Assembly (NCBI GenBank): GCA_965262705.1
Contig: OZ253556.1
Coordinates: forward strand, 620,001 to 684,000
Source: UJ101 sp965262705
Lineage (GTDB): Bacteria > Bacteroidota > Bacteroidia > Flavobacteriales > UJ101
DNA: 64,000 nt
Direction: 5' to 3'
Below are positions 36,114 through 45,770 of the stretch, in pieces. Below the pieces are notes generated by a model that was not told where the DNA came from, searched no databases, and worked only from the letters and a program-made list of their open reading frames with translations. Within the stretch, counting starts at the first letter, position 1. Each line of letters opens with the position of its first letter. A program made the position numbers and the translations under genes.

Positions 36114-39100
36114 ATGTATTTAATATTTGATACCGAAACCACCGGATTACCAAGGGATTTCAATTCACCAACAACAGATACGGATAATTGGCCCCGAGTC
36201 ATTCAAATTGCCTGGCAGTTACACGATGAATGGGGGCGACTCATTGAACATAAAGACTATCTGATAAAACCCGATGGTTTTGACATTCCTTATGATTCAG
36301 AGCAAATACACGGCATTTCAACCGCATTAGCACAAGCGAAAGGATTACCGCTGACCTCTATTTTAAAGGAATTTAATGAGGTTTTGAAACACACCAAATT
36401 CATTGTTGGGCAAAATATAGATTTTGATGCTAAAGTAGTCGCGTGTGAGTATTTTAGAATGAATATACCAGATACGTTGACTAAATTACCTGTTTTAGAT
36501 ACTTGCACTGAAAAAACAGCAGCCTTGTGTCAAATTCCCGGTGGGCGTGGCGGGCGCTACAAACTGCCTAATCTGGCTGAGTTACATCAACATTTATTTA
36601 ATCAGTCCTTTGTTGAAGCGCACAATGCTACTGCCGATGTTGAGGCTACTGCCCGATGTTTCTTTGAATTGTTGAGAACAACGGATATTTACAGTTCAAA
36701 GGAGCTACAAAATTCGCCGAAGTACCTAACGGAATTTAGGAATAAAAATAAAAAGCAAACCTGGATGGTCGGGTTAAAGCATCTTAATTTAAAAAAAGAG
36801 AGTGCAAAGTTTAAAACCAAAGTCGATCCGGATTTTTCAAAAGAAGACTTAGATAAAAACCTTGCTTTACTCGAAAATGTATCTTTTGTTCATTTGCATA
36901 ATCACACCCAATTTTCCGTCCTGCAATCGACAACACAGATTGATTCATTAATCGCAAAAGCAGCCAAAGAAAAAATGCCCGCCGTCGCCATGACCGATAT
37001 TGGCAATATGATGGGGGCTTTTCATTTTGTGAAAGTTGCTAATAACTATAATGAAAAAATAGAAATTGCCCGAAAAATTGCCGAAGAAAAACACGAACCT
37101 TTTCAAGGAAAACCTATAAAGCCTATTGTAGGCGCTGAGTTTTTTGTTTGTAAAAATCATTTAGACAAAACCAAAAAAGATAACGGATATCAAGTAGTAT
37201 TTATAGCTAAAAACAAAAATGGCTACCACAACTTATCCAAAATGTCCTCTATCTCGCATATAAATGGTTTTTATTATGTCCCTAGAATCGATCGAAAAAT
37301 CATTGAAAAATACAAAGAGGATCTGATTGTATTAACGGGAAACTTATACGGAGAAGTTCCGAATAAAATACTAAATACAGGTCAGAAACAAGCTGAAGAA
37401 GCCTTGTTATGGTGGAAAGAACAATTTGCAAATGATTTATATATTGAAATGATGCGTCATGATCAAGAGGATGAAAAGCGCGTAAATGAAGTATTAATAA
37501 CACTATCAAAAAAGCATAAGGTAAAATTAATTGCAAGCAACAATACCTATTATCTCGAGAAAAAAGATGCTGAGGCACACGACATCCTGTTATGCGTGAA
37601 GGACGGAGAAAAAAAACAAACCCCCATCGGTCGTGGGCGTGGTTATCGTTACGGAATGCCCAATCAGGAATATTACTTCAAATCGCAGGTAGAAATGAAA
37701 CAATTATTCCAAGACCTGCCCGAAGCGATAATCAACATTCAGGAGGTCGTAGATAAAATTTCTCCTTTTGTTTTAACCCGAGAGGTATTGCTTCCGGCTT
37801 TTGATATTCCCCCTGAATTTGTTTTTGAGGAAGACCGGCACGGGCGAGGAAAGCGTGGAGAAAACGAATATCTAAAACATTTAACCTACAAAGGAGCTAA
37901 GATTCGATATCCGAAGATGACAGATAAAATACGCGAGCGCATTGATTTTGAATTAAATATTATCGAAAAAACAGGCTATCCGGGGTATTTTTTAATCGTA
38001 GAAGATTTCATTCGAGAGGCGAGAAATATGGGTGTTTCTGTTGGACCCGGGCGGGGTTCAGCTGCAGGTTCGGTGGTTGCTTACTGTTTATGGATTACCA
38101 ATATAGATCCCATTGAGTATGACTTGCTGTTCGAACGTTTTCTTAATCCTGACCGCATTTCTATGCCCGATATTGATATTGATTTTGATGATGAAGGCCG
38201 GCAAAAAGTGATCGATTATGTTATTAAAAAATACGGGGCTAATCAGGTAGCTCAAATTATCACCTATGGAACGATGGCAGCTAAATCAGCCATTCGAGAT
38301 ACGGCACGGGTGATGGATTTAGACCTGGGAAGTGCCGACAGGCTGGCAAAGTTAGTACCGAATATGAAATTAAATAAATTGTTCGGTATGAATAAGAATG
38401 AGTTGAAAGATAAACTTAAGAACAACTCTGAATTATTACAAAATGCTTATGAATTGATTAAGATATTTGAAGGACAAGGAGATTCGTTAGAAAGGGAAAT
38501 TGTCAGCCAGGCGAAAATACTGGAAGGTTCGCTTCGTAATATAGGAACTCATGCCTGCGGGGTCATCATTACACCGGATGATATCACACAGTTTGTTCCC
38601 GTAGCGCGGACGAAAGATGCAGATATGTATGTTACGCAATTTGATAACGGTGTGGTCGAAAGCGCAGGTCTCTTAAAAATGGACTTCTTAGGATTAAAAA
38701 CCTTAGCCTTAATCAAGGATACCGTTGCCTTTATTGAAGAGCGCCACGGGATAAAAATAGATCCGGATAAAATTCCGATTGATGACGAAAAAACCTATCA
38801 ACTTTTTCAAAGGGGCGAAACGATAGGTATTTTTCAATATGAATCGGCTGGGATGCAAAAATATATGCGGGAATTAAAACCTTCAGTTTTTGCAGATTTA
38901 ATTGCAATGAACGCATTATACCGACCCGGTCCTATGGAATACATCCCAAGTTTTATTCGGCGTAAGCATGGAGAGGAAGAAATTATATATGACTTAGAGG
39001 CATGTAAAGAATATTTGGAAGAGACGTACGGTATCACAGTATATCAAGAGCAGGTTATGCTGCTTTCACAAAAACTCGCAGGATTCACAAAAGGAGAAGC

Positions 39101-40487
39101 AGATATATTGCGCAAAGCGATGGGGAAAAAGATATCTTCGCTTTTGGATCAACTCAAGCCTAAATTTATAGCAGGAGGAAAAGTGAATGGGCATGATGAA
39201 AAAATCCTTGATAAAATTTGGAAAGACTGGGAAGCCTTTGCCTCGTATGCTTTTAATAAATCACATTCTACCTGTTATGCCTGGATAGGATACCAAACCG
39301 CTTATTTTAAAGCAAATTACCCATCGGAGTATATTGCGTCGGTTTTATCTAATAAAATGAATGATATTAGTTCGGTTAGTTTCTTTATGGAAGAGTGTAG
39401 AAGAATGGGAACCAAAGTGCTGGGACCCGATATTAATGAAAGTAATTACCGTTTTACGGTAAATGCCCAAGGGGCGATTCGTTTCGGAATGGGAGCGATA
39501 AAAGGAGTCGGTAAAGGGGCGGTTGCGTCCATTATAAAAGAACGTAATAAAAACGGGCTATACGCTACCATTATAGATTTAGTTAAACGAGTTGATTTGC
39601 GGGCAGCCAACAAAAGAACCCTTGAAAATTTAGCTTATGCAGGTGCATTCGATTGTTTCGGTAATGTAACAAGAGCACAGTTTTTTCACCTGGAAAAAGA
39701 AACGACAACGCTGGAGAAAATAATCAAATTTGGGCAAAAGTATCAAGAAAGTAAATTGATGGCACAAAGTTCCTTATTCGGCGATGCTTTGGATGATTCC
39801 ATTACCAGCCCCATTATACCAAAATGCGCGCCCTGGAGTACAATGAAACGTTTGAAAAAAGAAAAGGAAGTTATCGGAATATATATTACTGCTCATCCGT
39901 TAGACGACTACAAGCATGAAATAAACCATTTTACGAATATTACATTAAATAAAATAGAGGGAAATGAGAAAAAATTAATTGGGAAAAGATTAAATGCAGC
40001 GGGGATTGTAACCGAAGTACAGCATCGCGTTTCTACTCGAACAGGAAAGGATTTCAGCATTTTTACCCTAGAAGATTACAGTGGTTCAAAAGATTTTATG
40101 CTATTTGGGGAAGAATATTTAAGAATGCGTCATTTTTTAGTTTTAGATAAGTTTTTGCATTTAACGCTATCCATTTCTCGTAAAAAGAATGGAGAGGGCT
40201 TTTTTACGAATGTGCATTCCATACAACTATTACAAGAAGTGATAGAAAAGAAGGCTAAAGCGATTTCTTTTTTTGTAGATATATATAATCTAACTGATAA
40301 TCTAACGAATGAATTGATTGAACTTATTAAAGAAAATCCAGGAGAAAGTAGAATAAAATGGCAAATATGCGATGAAAAATCAGGCACTTTAGTAGATTTA
40401 TCTTCACCTACTCATAAGGTTTTAATTGACCGCAGTTTCTTGAACCGAGTAGATCAAATAACCGGCGTAGAATATAAATTAGAATAG
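36114..40487 (+). CDS. dnaE: DNA polymerase III alpha subunit with N-terminal exonuclease domain
   Basis: 1457 residues. Residues about 1-190 are a DnaQ-type 3'-5' exonuclease (FDTETTG with D6 and E8; FIVGQNIDFDAKV; HNATADVEAT). A PHP domain starts at H260 (HLHNHTQFS). The polymerase core has GPGRGSAAGS and the metal site MPDIDIDFDDE (D686, D688), then YRPGPMEYIP and HACGVIITPDD. Helix-hairpin-helix and OB regions follow near the C-terminus. It is the replicative polymerase with proofreading on the same chain; I recall this fusion as common in flavobacteria. A mobile repeat occupies the gap on each side. Confidence 0.95.
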   Translation: MYLIFDTETTGLPRDFNSPTTDTDNWPRVIQIAWQLHDEWGRLIEHKDYLIKPDGFDIPYDSEQIHGISTALAQAKGLPLTSILKEFNEVLKHTKFIVGQNIDFDAKVVACEYFRMNIPDTLTKLPVLDTCTEKTAALCQIPGGRGGRYKLPNLAELHQHLFNQSFVEAHNATADVEATARCFFELLRTTDIYSSKELQNSPKYLTEFRNKNKKQTWMVGLKHLNLKKESAKFKTKVDPDFSKEDLDKNLALLENVSFVHLHNHTQFSVLQSTTQIDSLIAKAAKEKMPAVAMTDIGNMMGAFHFVKVANNYNEKIEIARKIAEEKHEPFQGKPIKPIVGAEFFVCKNHLDKTKKDNGYQVVFIAKNKNGYHNLSKMSSISHINGFYYVPRIDRKIIEKYKEDLIVLTGNLYGEVPNKILNTGQKQAEEALLWWKEQFANDLYIEMMRHDQEDEKRVNEVLITLSKKHKVKLIASNNTYYLEKKDAEAHDILLCVKDGEKKQTPIGRGRGYRYGMPNQEYYFKSQVEMKQLFQDLPEAIINIQEVVDKISPFVLTREVLLPAFDIPPEFVFEEDRHGRGKRGENEYLKHLTYKGAKIRYPKMTDKIRERIDFELNIIEKTGYPGYFLIVEDFIREARNMGVSVGPGRGSAAGSVVAYCLWITNIDPIEYDLLFERFLNPDRISMPDIDIDFDDEGRQKVIDYVIKKYGANQVAQIITYGTMAAKSAIRDTARVMDLDLGSADRLAKLVPNMKLNKLFGMNKNELKDKLKNNSELLQNAYELIKIFEGQGDSLEREIVSQAKILEGSLRNIGTHACGVIITPDDITQFVPVARTKDADMYVTQFDNGVVESAGLLKMDFLGLKTLALIKDTVAFIEERHGIKIDPDKIPIDDEKTYQLFQRGETIGIFQYESAGMQKYMRELKPSVFADLIAMNALYRPGPMEYIPSFIRRKHGEEEIIYDLEACKEYLEETYGITVYQEQVMLLSQKLAGFTKGEADILRKAMGKKISSLLDQLKPKFIAGGKVNGHDEKILDKIWKDWEAFASYAFNKSHSTCYAWIGYQTAYFKANYPSEYIASVLSNKMNDISSVSFFMEECRRMGTKVLGPDINESNYRFTVNAQGAIRFGMGAIKGVGKGAVASIIKERNKNGLYATIIDLVKRVDLRAANKRTLENLAYAGAFDCFGNVTRAQFFHLEKETTTLEKIIKFGQKYQESKLMAQSSLFGDALDDSITSPIIPKCAPWSTMKRLKKEKEVIGIYITAHPLDDYKHEINHFTNITLNKIEGNEKKLIGKRLNAAGIVTEVQHRVSTRTGKDFSIFTLEDYSGSKDFMLFGEEYLRMRHFLVLDKFLHLTLSISRKKNGEGFFTNVHSIQLLQEVIEKKAKAISFFVDIYNLTDNLTNELIELIKENPGESRIKWQICDEKSGTLVDLSSPTHKVLIDRSFLNRVDQITGVEYKLE

Positions 40488-40490
40488 AAA

Positions 40491-40726
40491 GAGACCGTTG
40501 CAAAAAGCGCTTTGGCTGGTAAAATGCAACGCCCGATAAAAATTAAACCCCTGAGCAACCTTGTGGGTGTGGAGGATTTAACTCTCGGTAGCTGAGCACT
40601 TCGACTAGGCTCAGTAACCACCTGTCGAAGCTTTGAGATGGTTGCTGAGCACAGCCGAAGTAAGGAAGCAGTTTGAAGTTAGATGCTTTCTTTTTCATCC
40701 TTTTTTATATATTCTGCAACGGTCTC
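40491..40726. repeat. MITE-like GAGACC element with 5-bp target duplication and nested repeat
   Basis: 236 bp with perfect terminal repeats and AGAAA on both sides. It carries a nested palindromic insert (CACTTCGACTAGGCTCAGTA ... CACCTGTCGAAG) in its interior. Confidence 0.9.
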
Positions 40727-40809
40727 AGAAATTCTAAATGATAAGAAAAATTGATAAGTTAAAAATTAAAAACAATAGTAAAAGCATAGTTTTCTATCTT
40801 TAGAATACT

Positions 40810-40817
40810 TACTTTTG
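40810..40817 (+). promoter_or_regulatory. Bacteroidota -7 box TACTTTTG for trxA
   Basis: Matches TAnnTTTG, 34 nt before ATG 40852. Confidence 0.5.
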
Positions 40818-40851
40818 CAATGAAAATTAATTTATAAACAATTAAATAAAT

Positions 40852-41175
40852 ATGGTATTAGAAGTAACCGATGCCACTTTTGAAGAAGTGGTATTAAAAT
40901 CAGATAAACCCGCATTAGTAGATTTTTGGGCAGTGTGGTGCGGCCCTTGTAAAATGGTAGCGCCGATAGTAGAAGGGATAGCTAAAGAATTTGAGGGAAA
41001 GGCAACTGTAGCCAAAGTAGATGTAGATACTAATACTGAAGTATCTGCTTCATTTGGTATTAGAAATATACCAACACTTTTATTCTTTAAAGATGGAAAA
41101 ATAGTAGATAAACATGTAGGCGTTGCTACTCAAAAAGTGTTAGCAGATAAATTAAGCGCACTAGTAGAGGAGTAA
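40852..41175 (+). CDS. trxA: Thioredoxin
   Basis: 107 residues, cytoplasmic. The active site WAVWCGPCK has Cys30 and Cys33 (the usual WCGPC with V for A/S before it). The cis-proline loop is IRNIPTLLFFKDGK, and the fold is complete with the C-terminal helix. General disulfide reductase that supplies electrons to ribonucleotide reductase, peroxiredoxins and similar enzymes. Monocistronic between two mobile repeats. Confidence 0.95.
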   Translation: MVLEVTDATFEEVVLKSDKPALVDFWAVWCGPCKMVAPIVEGIAKEFEGKATVAKVDVDTNTEVSASFGIRNIPTLLFFKDGKIVDKHVGVATQKVLADKLSALVEE

Positions 41176-41231
41176 ATATTTTTGAGAATCAAAGATTCAA
41201 ATTCCCTGCTTCTGAAACTAACGAATATAGG

Positions 41232-41286
41232 AGATTGTTGCAAAAGGCGTTTTAGCAGTTTCAAGTTAGCGAAGCTAAAGATCTCT
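41232..41286. repeat. Decayed short-form GAGACC unit
   Basis: Starts GAGATTGTTGCAAAAGGCG, has GTTAGCGAAGCTAAAG and ends ATCTC. Confidence 0.5.
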
Positions 41287-41316
41287 TTTTTCATTGGGTT
41301 TTAATTAAACATATAG

Positions 41317-41541
41317 AGACCGCTGCAAAAAGCACTCTAACAAAAAAATACAACGCCCGAGAACTGCAGCGAAGCTAAAAATTAAATACCGTAGCAACCT
41401 AATGGTTGTGAAGATTTAACTCTCGGTAGCTGAGCACTTCGACTAGGCTCAGTAACCACCTGTCGAAGTTTTGAGAAGGAAGCAGTTTGAAGTCAGATGC
41501 TTTCGTTTTCATACTTTTTTAATGTATTCTGCAACGGTCTC
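41317..41541. repeat. MITE-like GAGACC element with nested palindromic repeat
   Basis: 225 bp, GAGACCGCTGCAAAA to TGCAACGGTCTC. Flanks are ATATA and GTATA (4 of 5 match). The interior carries GAGCACTTCGACTAGGCTCA ... CCACCTGTCGAAG. Confidence 0.85.
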
Positions 41542-41558
41542 GTATAGCTCACATGTCT

Positions 41559-41566
41559 TATATTTG
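41559..41566 (+). promoter_or_regulatory. Bacteroidota -7 box TATATTTG for the cyclotransferase gene
   Basis: Matches TAnnTTTG and ends 5 nt before ATG 41572, so the mRNA may be leaderless. It begins 17 bp after the right end of a mobile repeat. Confidence 0.5.
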
Positions 41567-41571
41567 CCTTT

Positions 41572-42606
41572 ATGAAAATACGAACTGTCTTTGTTGGAGT
41601 ATTATTAGGATTCATAACCTCTTGTGGTAAAAAAGAAACTGCCAGTAACTTAGTTGACGTTTCAACTAACTTTTCACGGTTGCATAAAAAAAAATATTAT
41701 CATGGGGATTCTATTTATTTAAGCCTTTCTTCAAAATATAACATTGACTCAATAAGATTAGAGGTAAACGGTAATAAATTAAGTAACCAGCCTTTTTATA
41801 TTGATAGCACATTTCATCTCGGTATAAATAAAACACAATTAAATGTTTTTTATAACCAGAAGAAAAGGTCTTTTAGATCTGATATAAAAGTTTATACCAC
41901 AGAAAGAGAAAAAAAATTACCTTATAAAATCATAGCGAAATATCCGCACGATACAAATTTATTTACCGAAGGGTTCATTTATAAAAATGGAATGATTTAT
42001 GAAAGTACGGGGCTTAAAGGAAAATCTAAAATCGTAAAATATACATTAGGAAGTAAATCCTTTATAAAAGAGAAAAAATTGGCCCCTGCTTATTTTGGAG
42101 AAGGCATTGCACTTTTGAATGAATCGCTGTATCAATTAACTTGGAAAAAGCGCAAGATATTCTTATACGATCGTGATTTTAATCTTGTAAAAGAATATGA
42201 TTTTCCCAAAGGGTTGGATGAAGGCTGGGGGATGACACAGAATGAACAAAGTTTTATTATTTCAGATGGATCATCAACGCTAAAATACATAAGTAAGCAA
42301 GATTTATCCTCTGTAAAGAAAAAGCTTTATGTCGTTGGAAATCAAGTTATTTATTCTAACCTAAACGAATTAGAATGGACAAAGAATACCCTCTATAGCA
42401 ATGTATGGTATAGCAACGAGATTCTTCTTATCCATCCTGAAAGCGGCGTCGTTAAGGCTAAGATAGATCTAACAAAACTAGTAAGAGAAAACAAAAAAGA
42501 TGATGAAAGCGTTTTAAACGGCATCGCTGTAAAAGGAGACCATTTATTGATTACAGGAAAAAACTGGCCCTATATTTACGAAATAAAAATCGTATCGCCT
42601 GATTAA
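41572..42606 (+). CDS. Glutaminyl-peptide cyclotransferase (glutamine cyclotransferase) lipoprotein
   Basis: 344 residues. Lipoprotein signal ends GFITSC (Cys18). After an N-terminal domain of about 100 residues, the beta-propeller glutamine cyclotransferase domain begins at IIAKYPHDTNLFTEGFIYKN and has YESTGLKGKSKI, GEGIALLNESLYQLTWK, GLDEGWGMTQ, LNELEWTKNTLYSNVWYSN and VLNGIA, all typical of the plant/bacterial-type enzyme. It forms N-terminal pyroglutamate in exported proteins. Confidence 0.88.
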   Translation: MKIRTVFVGVLLGFITSCGKKETASNLVDVSTNFSRLHKKKYYHGDSIYLSLSSKYNIDSIRLEVNGNKLSNQPFYIDSTFHLGINKTQLNVFYNQKKRSFRSDIKVYTTEREKKLPYKIIAKYPHDTNLFTEGFIYKNGMIYESTGLKGKSKIVKYTLGSKSFIKEKKLAPAYFGEGIALLNESLYQLTWKKRKIFLYDRDFNLVKEYDFPKGLDEGWGMTQNEQSFIISDGSSTLKYISKQDLSSVKKKLYVVGNQVIYSNLNELEWTKNTLYSNVWYSNEILLIHPESGVVKAKIDLTKLVRENKKDDESVLNGIAVKGDHLLITGKNWPYIYEIKIVSPD

Positions 42607-42745
42607 TCTTTTGAGAAGGAAACAATTTAAATTCGCCATAACGTGTTTGCTTTTTGCTATATTTTATACGCCTCTGGGATGGAGAAATTGAATAGGAGGC
42701 ATTTTAGCTCCTCGGGTTTAATTTCAAAATCTAATGAATTTTCAT

Positions 42746-42753
42746 TAAATTTG
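42746..42753 (+). promoter_or_regulatory. Bacteroidota -7 box TAAATTTG for pdhB
   Basis: Matches TAnnTTTG, 47 nt before the pdhB ATG. Confidence 0.4.
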
Positions 42754-42800
42754 TCATCCAAATCTATATAGATACAAAAAGACTTTAAATAATTTATTTT

Positions 42801-43778
42801 ATGAAAGAATTAACTTTTCGTCAAGTAATTGCAGAGGCTATGAGTGAGGAAATGCGCCGCGATGAAAATATTTACTTGTGTGGAGAAGAAGTAGCGGAAT
42901 ACAATGGAGCGTATAAAGCCTCGAAAGGAATGTTAGATGAGTTCGGGCCAAAACGAATTATAGATACGCCCATTTCCGAAGCAGGATTTACCGGAATATC
43001 TGTCGGCGCTTCTATGAATGGTTGCCGACCTATTGTGGAGTATATGACTTTTAATTTTTCTTTAGTCGCCATTGATCAAATCATTAATAATGCTGCTAAA
43101 ATTCGCCAAATGTCAGGCGGACAATGGAATATTCCTATCGTGCTTAGGGGGCCCACTGCCTCGGCAGGGCAACTGGGTGCTACGCATTCACAGGCTTTTG
43201 AAAACTGGTATGCAAACTGCCCGGGGCTAAAGGTGGTTATCCCCTCTAATCCATACGATGCCAAAGGCTTATTAAAATCAGCTATCAGAGATGATGACCC
43301 CGTTATATTCATGGAATCCGAACAAATGTATGGAGATAAAATGCAAATTCCAGAAGATGAATATTTATTGCCCATAGGAGTGGCGGACATTAAAAAACAA
43401 GGATCGGAGGTAACCTTAGTTTCTTTTGGAAAAATTATGAAAATTGCCTTAAAAGCAGCTGAAATATTGACGAAAGAAAATATTTCTGTTGAGGTAATTG
43501 ACTTACGAACCGTTCGTCCATTAGATTATAAAACCATTATTGAATCCGTTAAAAAAACCAACCGATTAGTTATATTAGAAGAATCTTGGCCGCTCGCTTC
43601 TATCTCTACCGAAATAAGCTATATGGTACAACAAAAAGCATTTGATTATCTTGATGCTCCCATCAAGCGTATCACAACGGCTGATACCCCCGCACCTTAT
43701 GCCCCCAATTTATATGATAAGTGGATGCCAAGCGTTGAGGGAACAATAGCTGCTATTAAGTCTGTATTGTATAAATAG
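42801..43778 (+). CDS. pdhB: Pyruvate dehydrogenase E1 component, beta subunit
   Basis: 325 residues. The E1 beta chain pairs with E1 alpha to decarboxylate pyruvate using thiamine diphosphate. It has EEVAEYNGAYKASKGML, DTPISEAGFTGISVGASM, VEYMTFNFS, QMSGGQWNIPIVLRGPTASAG, THSQAFENWYANCPGLKVV and DLRTVRPLD, the standard order. No alpha subunit gene is nearby. The stop codon TAG (43776-43778) takes its G from the first base of an inserted repeat element. Confidence 0.96.
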   Translation: MKELTFRQVIAEAMSEEMRRDENIYLCGEEVAEYNGAYKASKGMLDEFGPKRIIDTPISEAGFTGISVGASMNGCRPIVEYMTFNFSLVAIDQIINNAAKIRQMSGGQWNIPIVLRGPTASAGQLGATHSQAFENWYANCPGLKVVIPSNPYDAKGLLKSAIRDDDPVIFMESEQMYGDKMQIPEDEYLLPIGVADIKKQGSEVTLVSFGKIMKIALKAAEILTKENISVEVIDLRTVRPLDYKTIIESVKKTNRLVILEESWPLASISTEISYMVQQKAFDYLDAPIKRITTADTPAPYAPNLYDKWMPSVEGTIAAIKSVLYK

Positions 43779-44013
43779 AGACCGTTTCAGAACACATAAA
43801 AAAGTATGAAAAAAAAGAACGCATTTAGCTTGCGCTGACTTGCCGTTCGCTTCAAACTGCTTCTTTCTCAAAGCTTTGACAGTTGGTTACTGAGCCTAGT
43901 CGAAGTGCTAAGCTACCAAGAGTTAAATCCTCACAACCAAAAGGTTGCTCCGCGACTTTTAATTTTTATTGCGCGTTGAATTTTTTTGCCAAAGTGCTTT
44001 TTGCAACGGTCTC
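43778..44013. repeat. MITE-like GAGACC element inserted in the pdhB stop codon
   Basis: 236 bp with a perfect 5-bp duplication (AAATA on both sides). The left terminus GAGACCGTTTCAGAAC is slightly diverged; the right end is TGCAACGGTCTC. The interior has a nested palindromic insert (GTTACTGAGCCTAGTCGAAG). The 284 bp from here to the oxidoreductase gene hold only a promoter box. Confidence 0.9.
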
Positions 44014-44196
44014 AAATAGTTTAGAAAGATAAAAACTCAGTCAGTTCTTGAATTTAATGCCTTATGAGAACTTTGAAAAAATGTTTTTTGAAAAAATTCA
44101 GTCCATAGAAAATTTTATCCTATTTTATACTACGACATCATTATAAAATACTATTTATGAATGGATTTTTACTAAATTATAAAATAAAATGATTAA

Positions 44197-44204
44197 TAAT
44201 TTTG
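44197..44204 (+). promoter_or_regulatory. Bacteroidota -7 box TAATTTTG before the oxidoreductase gene
   Basis: Matches TAnnTTTG, 93 nt before ATG 44298. Confidence 0.35.
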
Positions 44205-44297
44205 CAACATAGGTGTCCATATTTAAAATAGCGAGGCCTTTCGCTTAAATGAATACATATAAAGTGTTTAATAATAATCAAAAAATAAAGTAATTAT

Positions 44298-45311
44298 ATG
44301 AAAACCATAGGATTTAAAACCTCATTACCCATTGAAGAAGAAGAAAGTTTTATTCTTTTTGATAATGAAAAGCCCACACCAACGAACAGAGATTTATTAA
44401 TAAAAATAGATGCCGTTTCGGTCAATCCAGTTGATTTTAAAATCCGTCAAAATAGTGCCCGAGATACCGTATTGAAAGAGCCTAAAATTATCGGATGGGA
44501 TGCAGTAGGAACAGTGGAATCTGTAGGCGATGGGGTATCTATTTTTCAAAAAGGCGACCGCGTGTTTTATGCCGGTGATATTAATAAGCCAGGGACTAAT
44601 GCTGAGTATCAGTTAATAGATGAACGTATCGTAGGATATGCCCCTAAAACAACCTCTGCTGCCGAAGCAGCCGCGATGCCGTTGACTTCACTGACCGCAT
44701 GGGAAATTTTATTCGACCGCATTCGTATCTCTAAAGAGAAAGATCAAGGCAAGAGTCTGCTCATAATAGGAGGAGCAGGCGGTGTAGGCTCTATAGCCAC
44801 GCAAATTGCCAAACGAATTGCCGGGCTTACCGTAATTGCAACTGCTTCAAGAAAAGAAACGGAGGCATGGTGCTTAAAAAACGGGGCAGATTATATAGTA
44901 AATCATTATGATTTAGTAAATGAAGTAAAAAAAGCGGGTTTCGAACAGGTTGATTTTATCATAGACCTAGTAGATACTAAAAGTTATTGGGATGCAATGG
45001 TAGAACTTATAAAACCACAGGGGCATATTGGTTCGATTACAGGAACTGCTGAACCGGTGGCGTTAAATCAACTCAAAAATAAGAGTGCTTCCTTTTCTTG
45101 GGAATTGATGTACACTCGCTCTATGTTTCAAACCGAAGATATGATACAACAACATCACATTTTAAATCGTATAGCTGCTTTATTAGACGAAGGAACACTC
45201 AAATCTACCTTGAATAAAACGCTGAAAGGATTTACCGTGCAAAACTTCAAAGAGGCACATCGCTTGCTTGAAACCAATAAAACCATAGGAAAAGTTGTGA
45301 TTACTTACTAG
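44298..45311 (+). CDS. Zinc-type alcohol dehydrogenase / quinone oxidoreductase family protein
   Basis: 337 residues, medium-chain dehydrogenase/reductase. The N-terminal catalytic domain has VDAVSVNPVDFKIRQ and GWDAVGTVESVGDGVSIFQK with GDRVFYAGD. The NAD(P) site is LLIIGGAGGVGSIATQIAK (GxGxxG-like). The zinc-ligand cysteines of true alcohol dehydrogenases are absent, pointing to a zinc-independent quinone-reductase-like enzyme. Substrate unknown. The next gene begins 1 nt after its stop. Confidence 0.88.
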   Translation: MKTIGFKTSLPIEEEESFILFDNEKPTPTNRDLLIKIDAVSVNPVDFKIRQNSARDTVLKEPKIIGWDAVGTVESVGDGVSIFQKGDRVFYAGDINKPGTNAEYQLIDERIVGYAPKTTSAAEAAAMPLTSLTAWEILFDRIRISKEKDQGKSLLIIGGAGGVGSIATQIAKRIAGLTVIATASRKETEAWCLKNGADYIVNHYDLVNEVKKAGFEQVDFIIDLVDTKSYWDAMVELIKPQGHIGSITGTAEPVALNQLKNKSASFSWELMYTRSMFQTEDMIQQHHILNRIAALLDEGTLKSTLNKTLKGFTVQNFKEAHRLLETNKTIGKVVITY

Positions 45312-45312
45312 A

Positions 45313-45657
45313 GTGAACATTTCAAAAAATATATATAAAGTAATTAACATTACCGCTATTATTTCAGCTGGATTAGTGGCATTCATTTTACTGTTTGACA
45401 ATGTAACAAGTACTTACTCCTTGTATTTTAGAGCATTAAATCTAATTATTTTTTGCATGTTTATGGGTTTTGGCCTTTGGCTATTTAAAGTACAAAAGAA
45501 AATTTTAAAACTGTATAAAATTCCTGAAAATAAAACTTCTCTCAACCAACTAAGCATGCTTTTTAGCTTGTTTCACACACTAGTTAGTTTTTTTCTATTG
45601 GCCTTAGCTTATGGGCTGATAGACCGTTTGCATAGCGGAATGTCGTTATTGGGGTAA
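45313..45657 (+). CDS. Small membrane protein of unknown function
   Basis: 114 residues, GTG start directly after the stop of the oxidoreductase gene, so probably translationally coupled to it. Three hydrophobic segments are visible (IAIISAGLVAFILLF-like, LIIFCMFMGFGLWLF, LVSFFLLALAYGLI). I do not recognise a family. Confidence 0.55.
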   Translation: MNISKNIYKVINITAIISAGLVAFILLFDNVTSTYSLYFRALNLIIFCMFMGFGLWLFKVQKKILKLYKIPENKTSLNQLSMLFSLFHTLVSFFLLALAYGLIDRLHSGMSLLG

Positions 45658-45675
45658 GAGAAGTAATTAAGTAAC

Positions 45676-45743
45676 GAGACCGTTGCAGAACACATAGAAA
45701 AGCATGAAAAAGAAAGCGTCTAACTTCAAACTGCAACGGTCTC
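45676..45743. repeat. Internally deleted GAGACC element (68 bp)
   Basis: Has both perfect terminal repeats but only the left-hand internal segment (AGAACACATAGAAAAGCATG ... TCTAACTTCAAAC) before TGCAACGGTCTC. No target duplication. Confidence 0.8.
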
Positions 45744-45770
45744 AAAGTATAAAATACATTATGTTGAACC

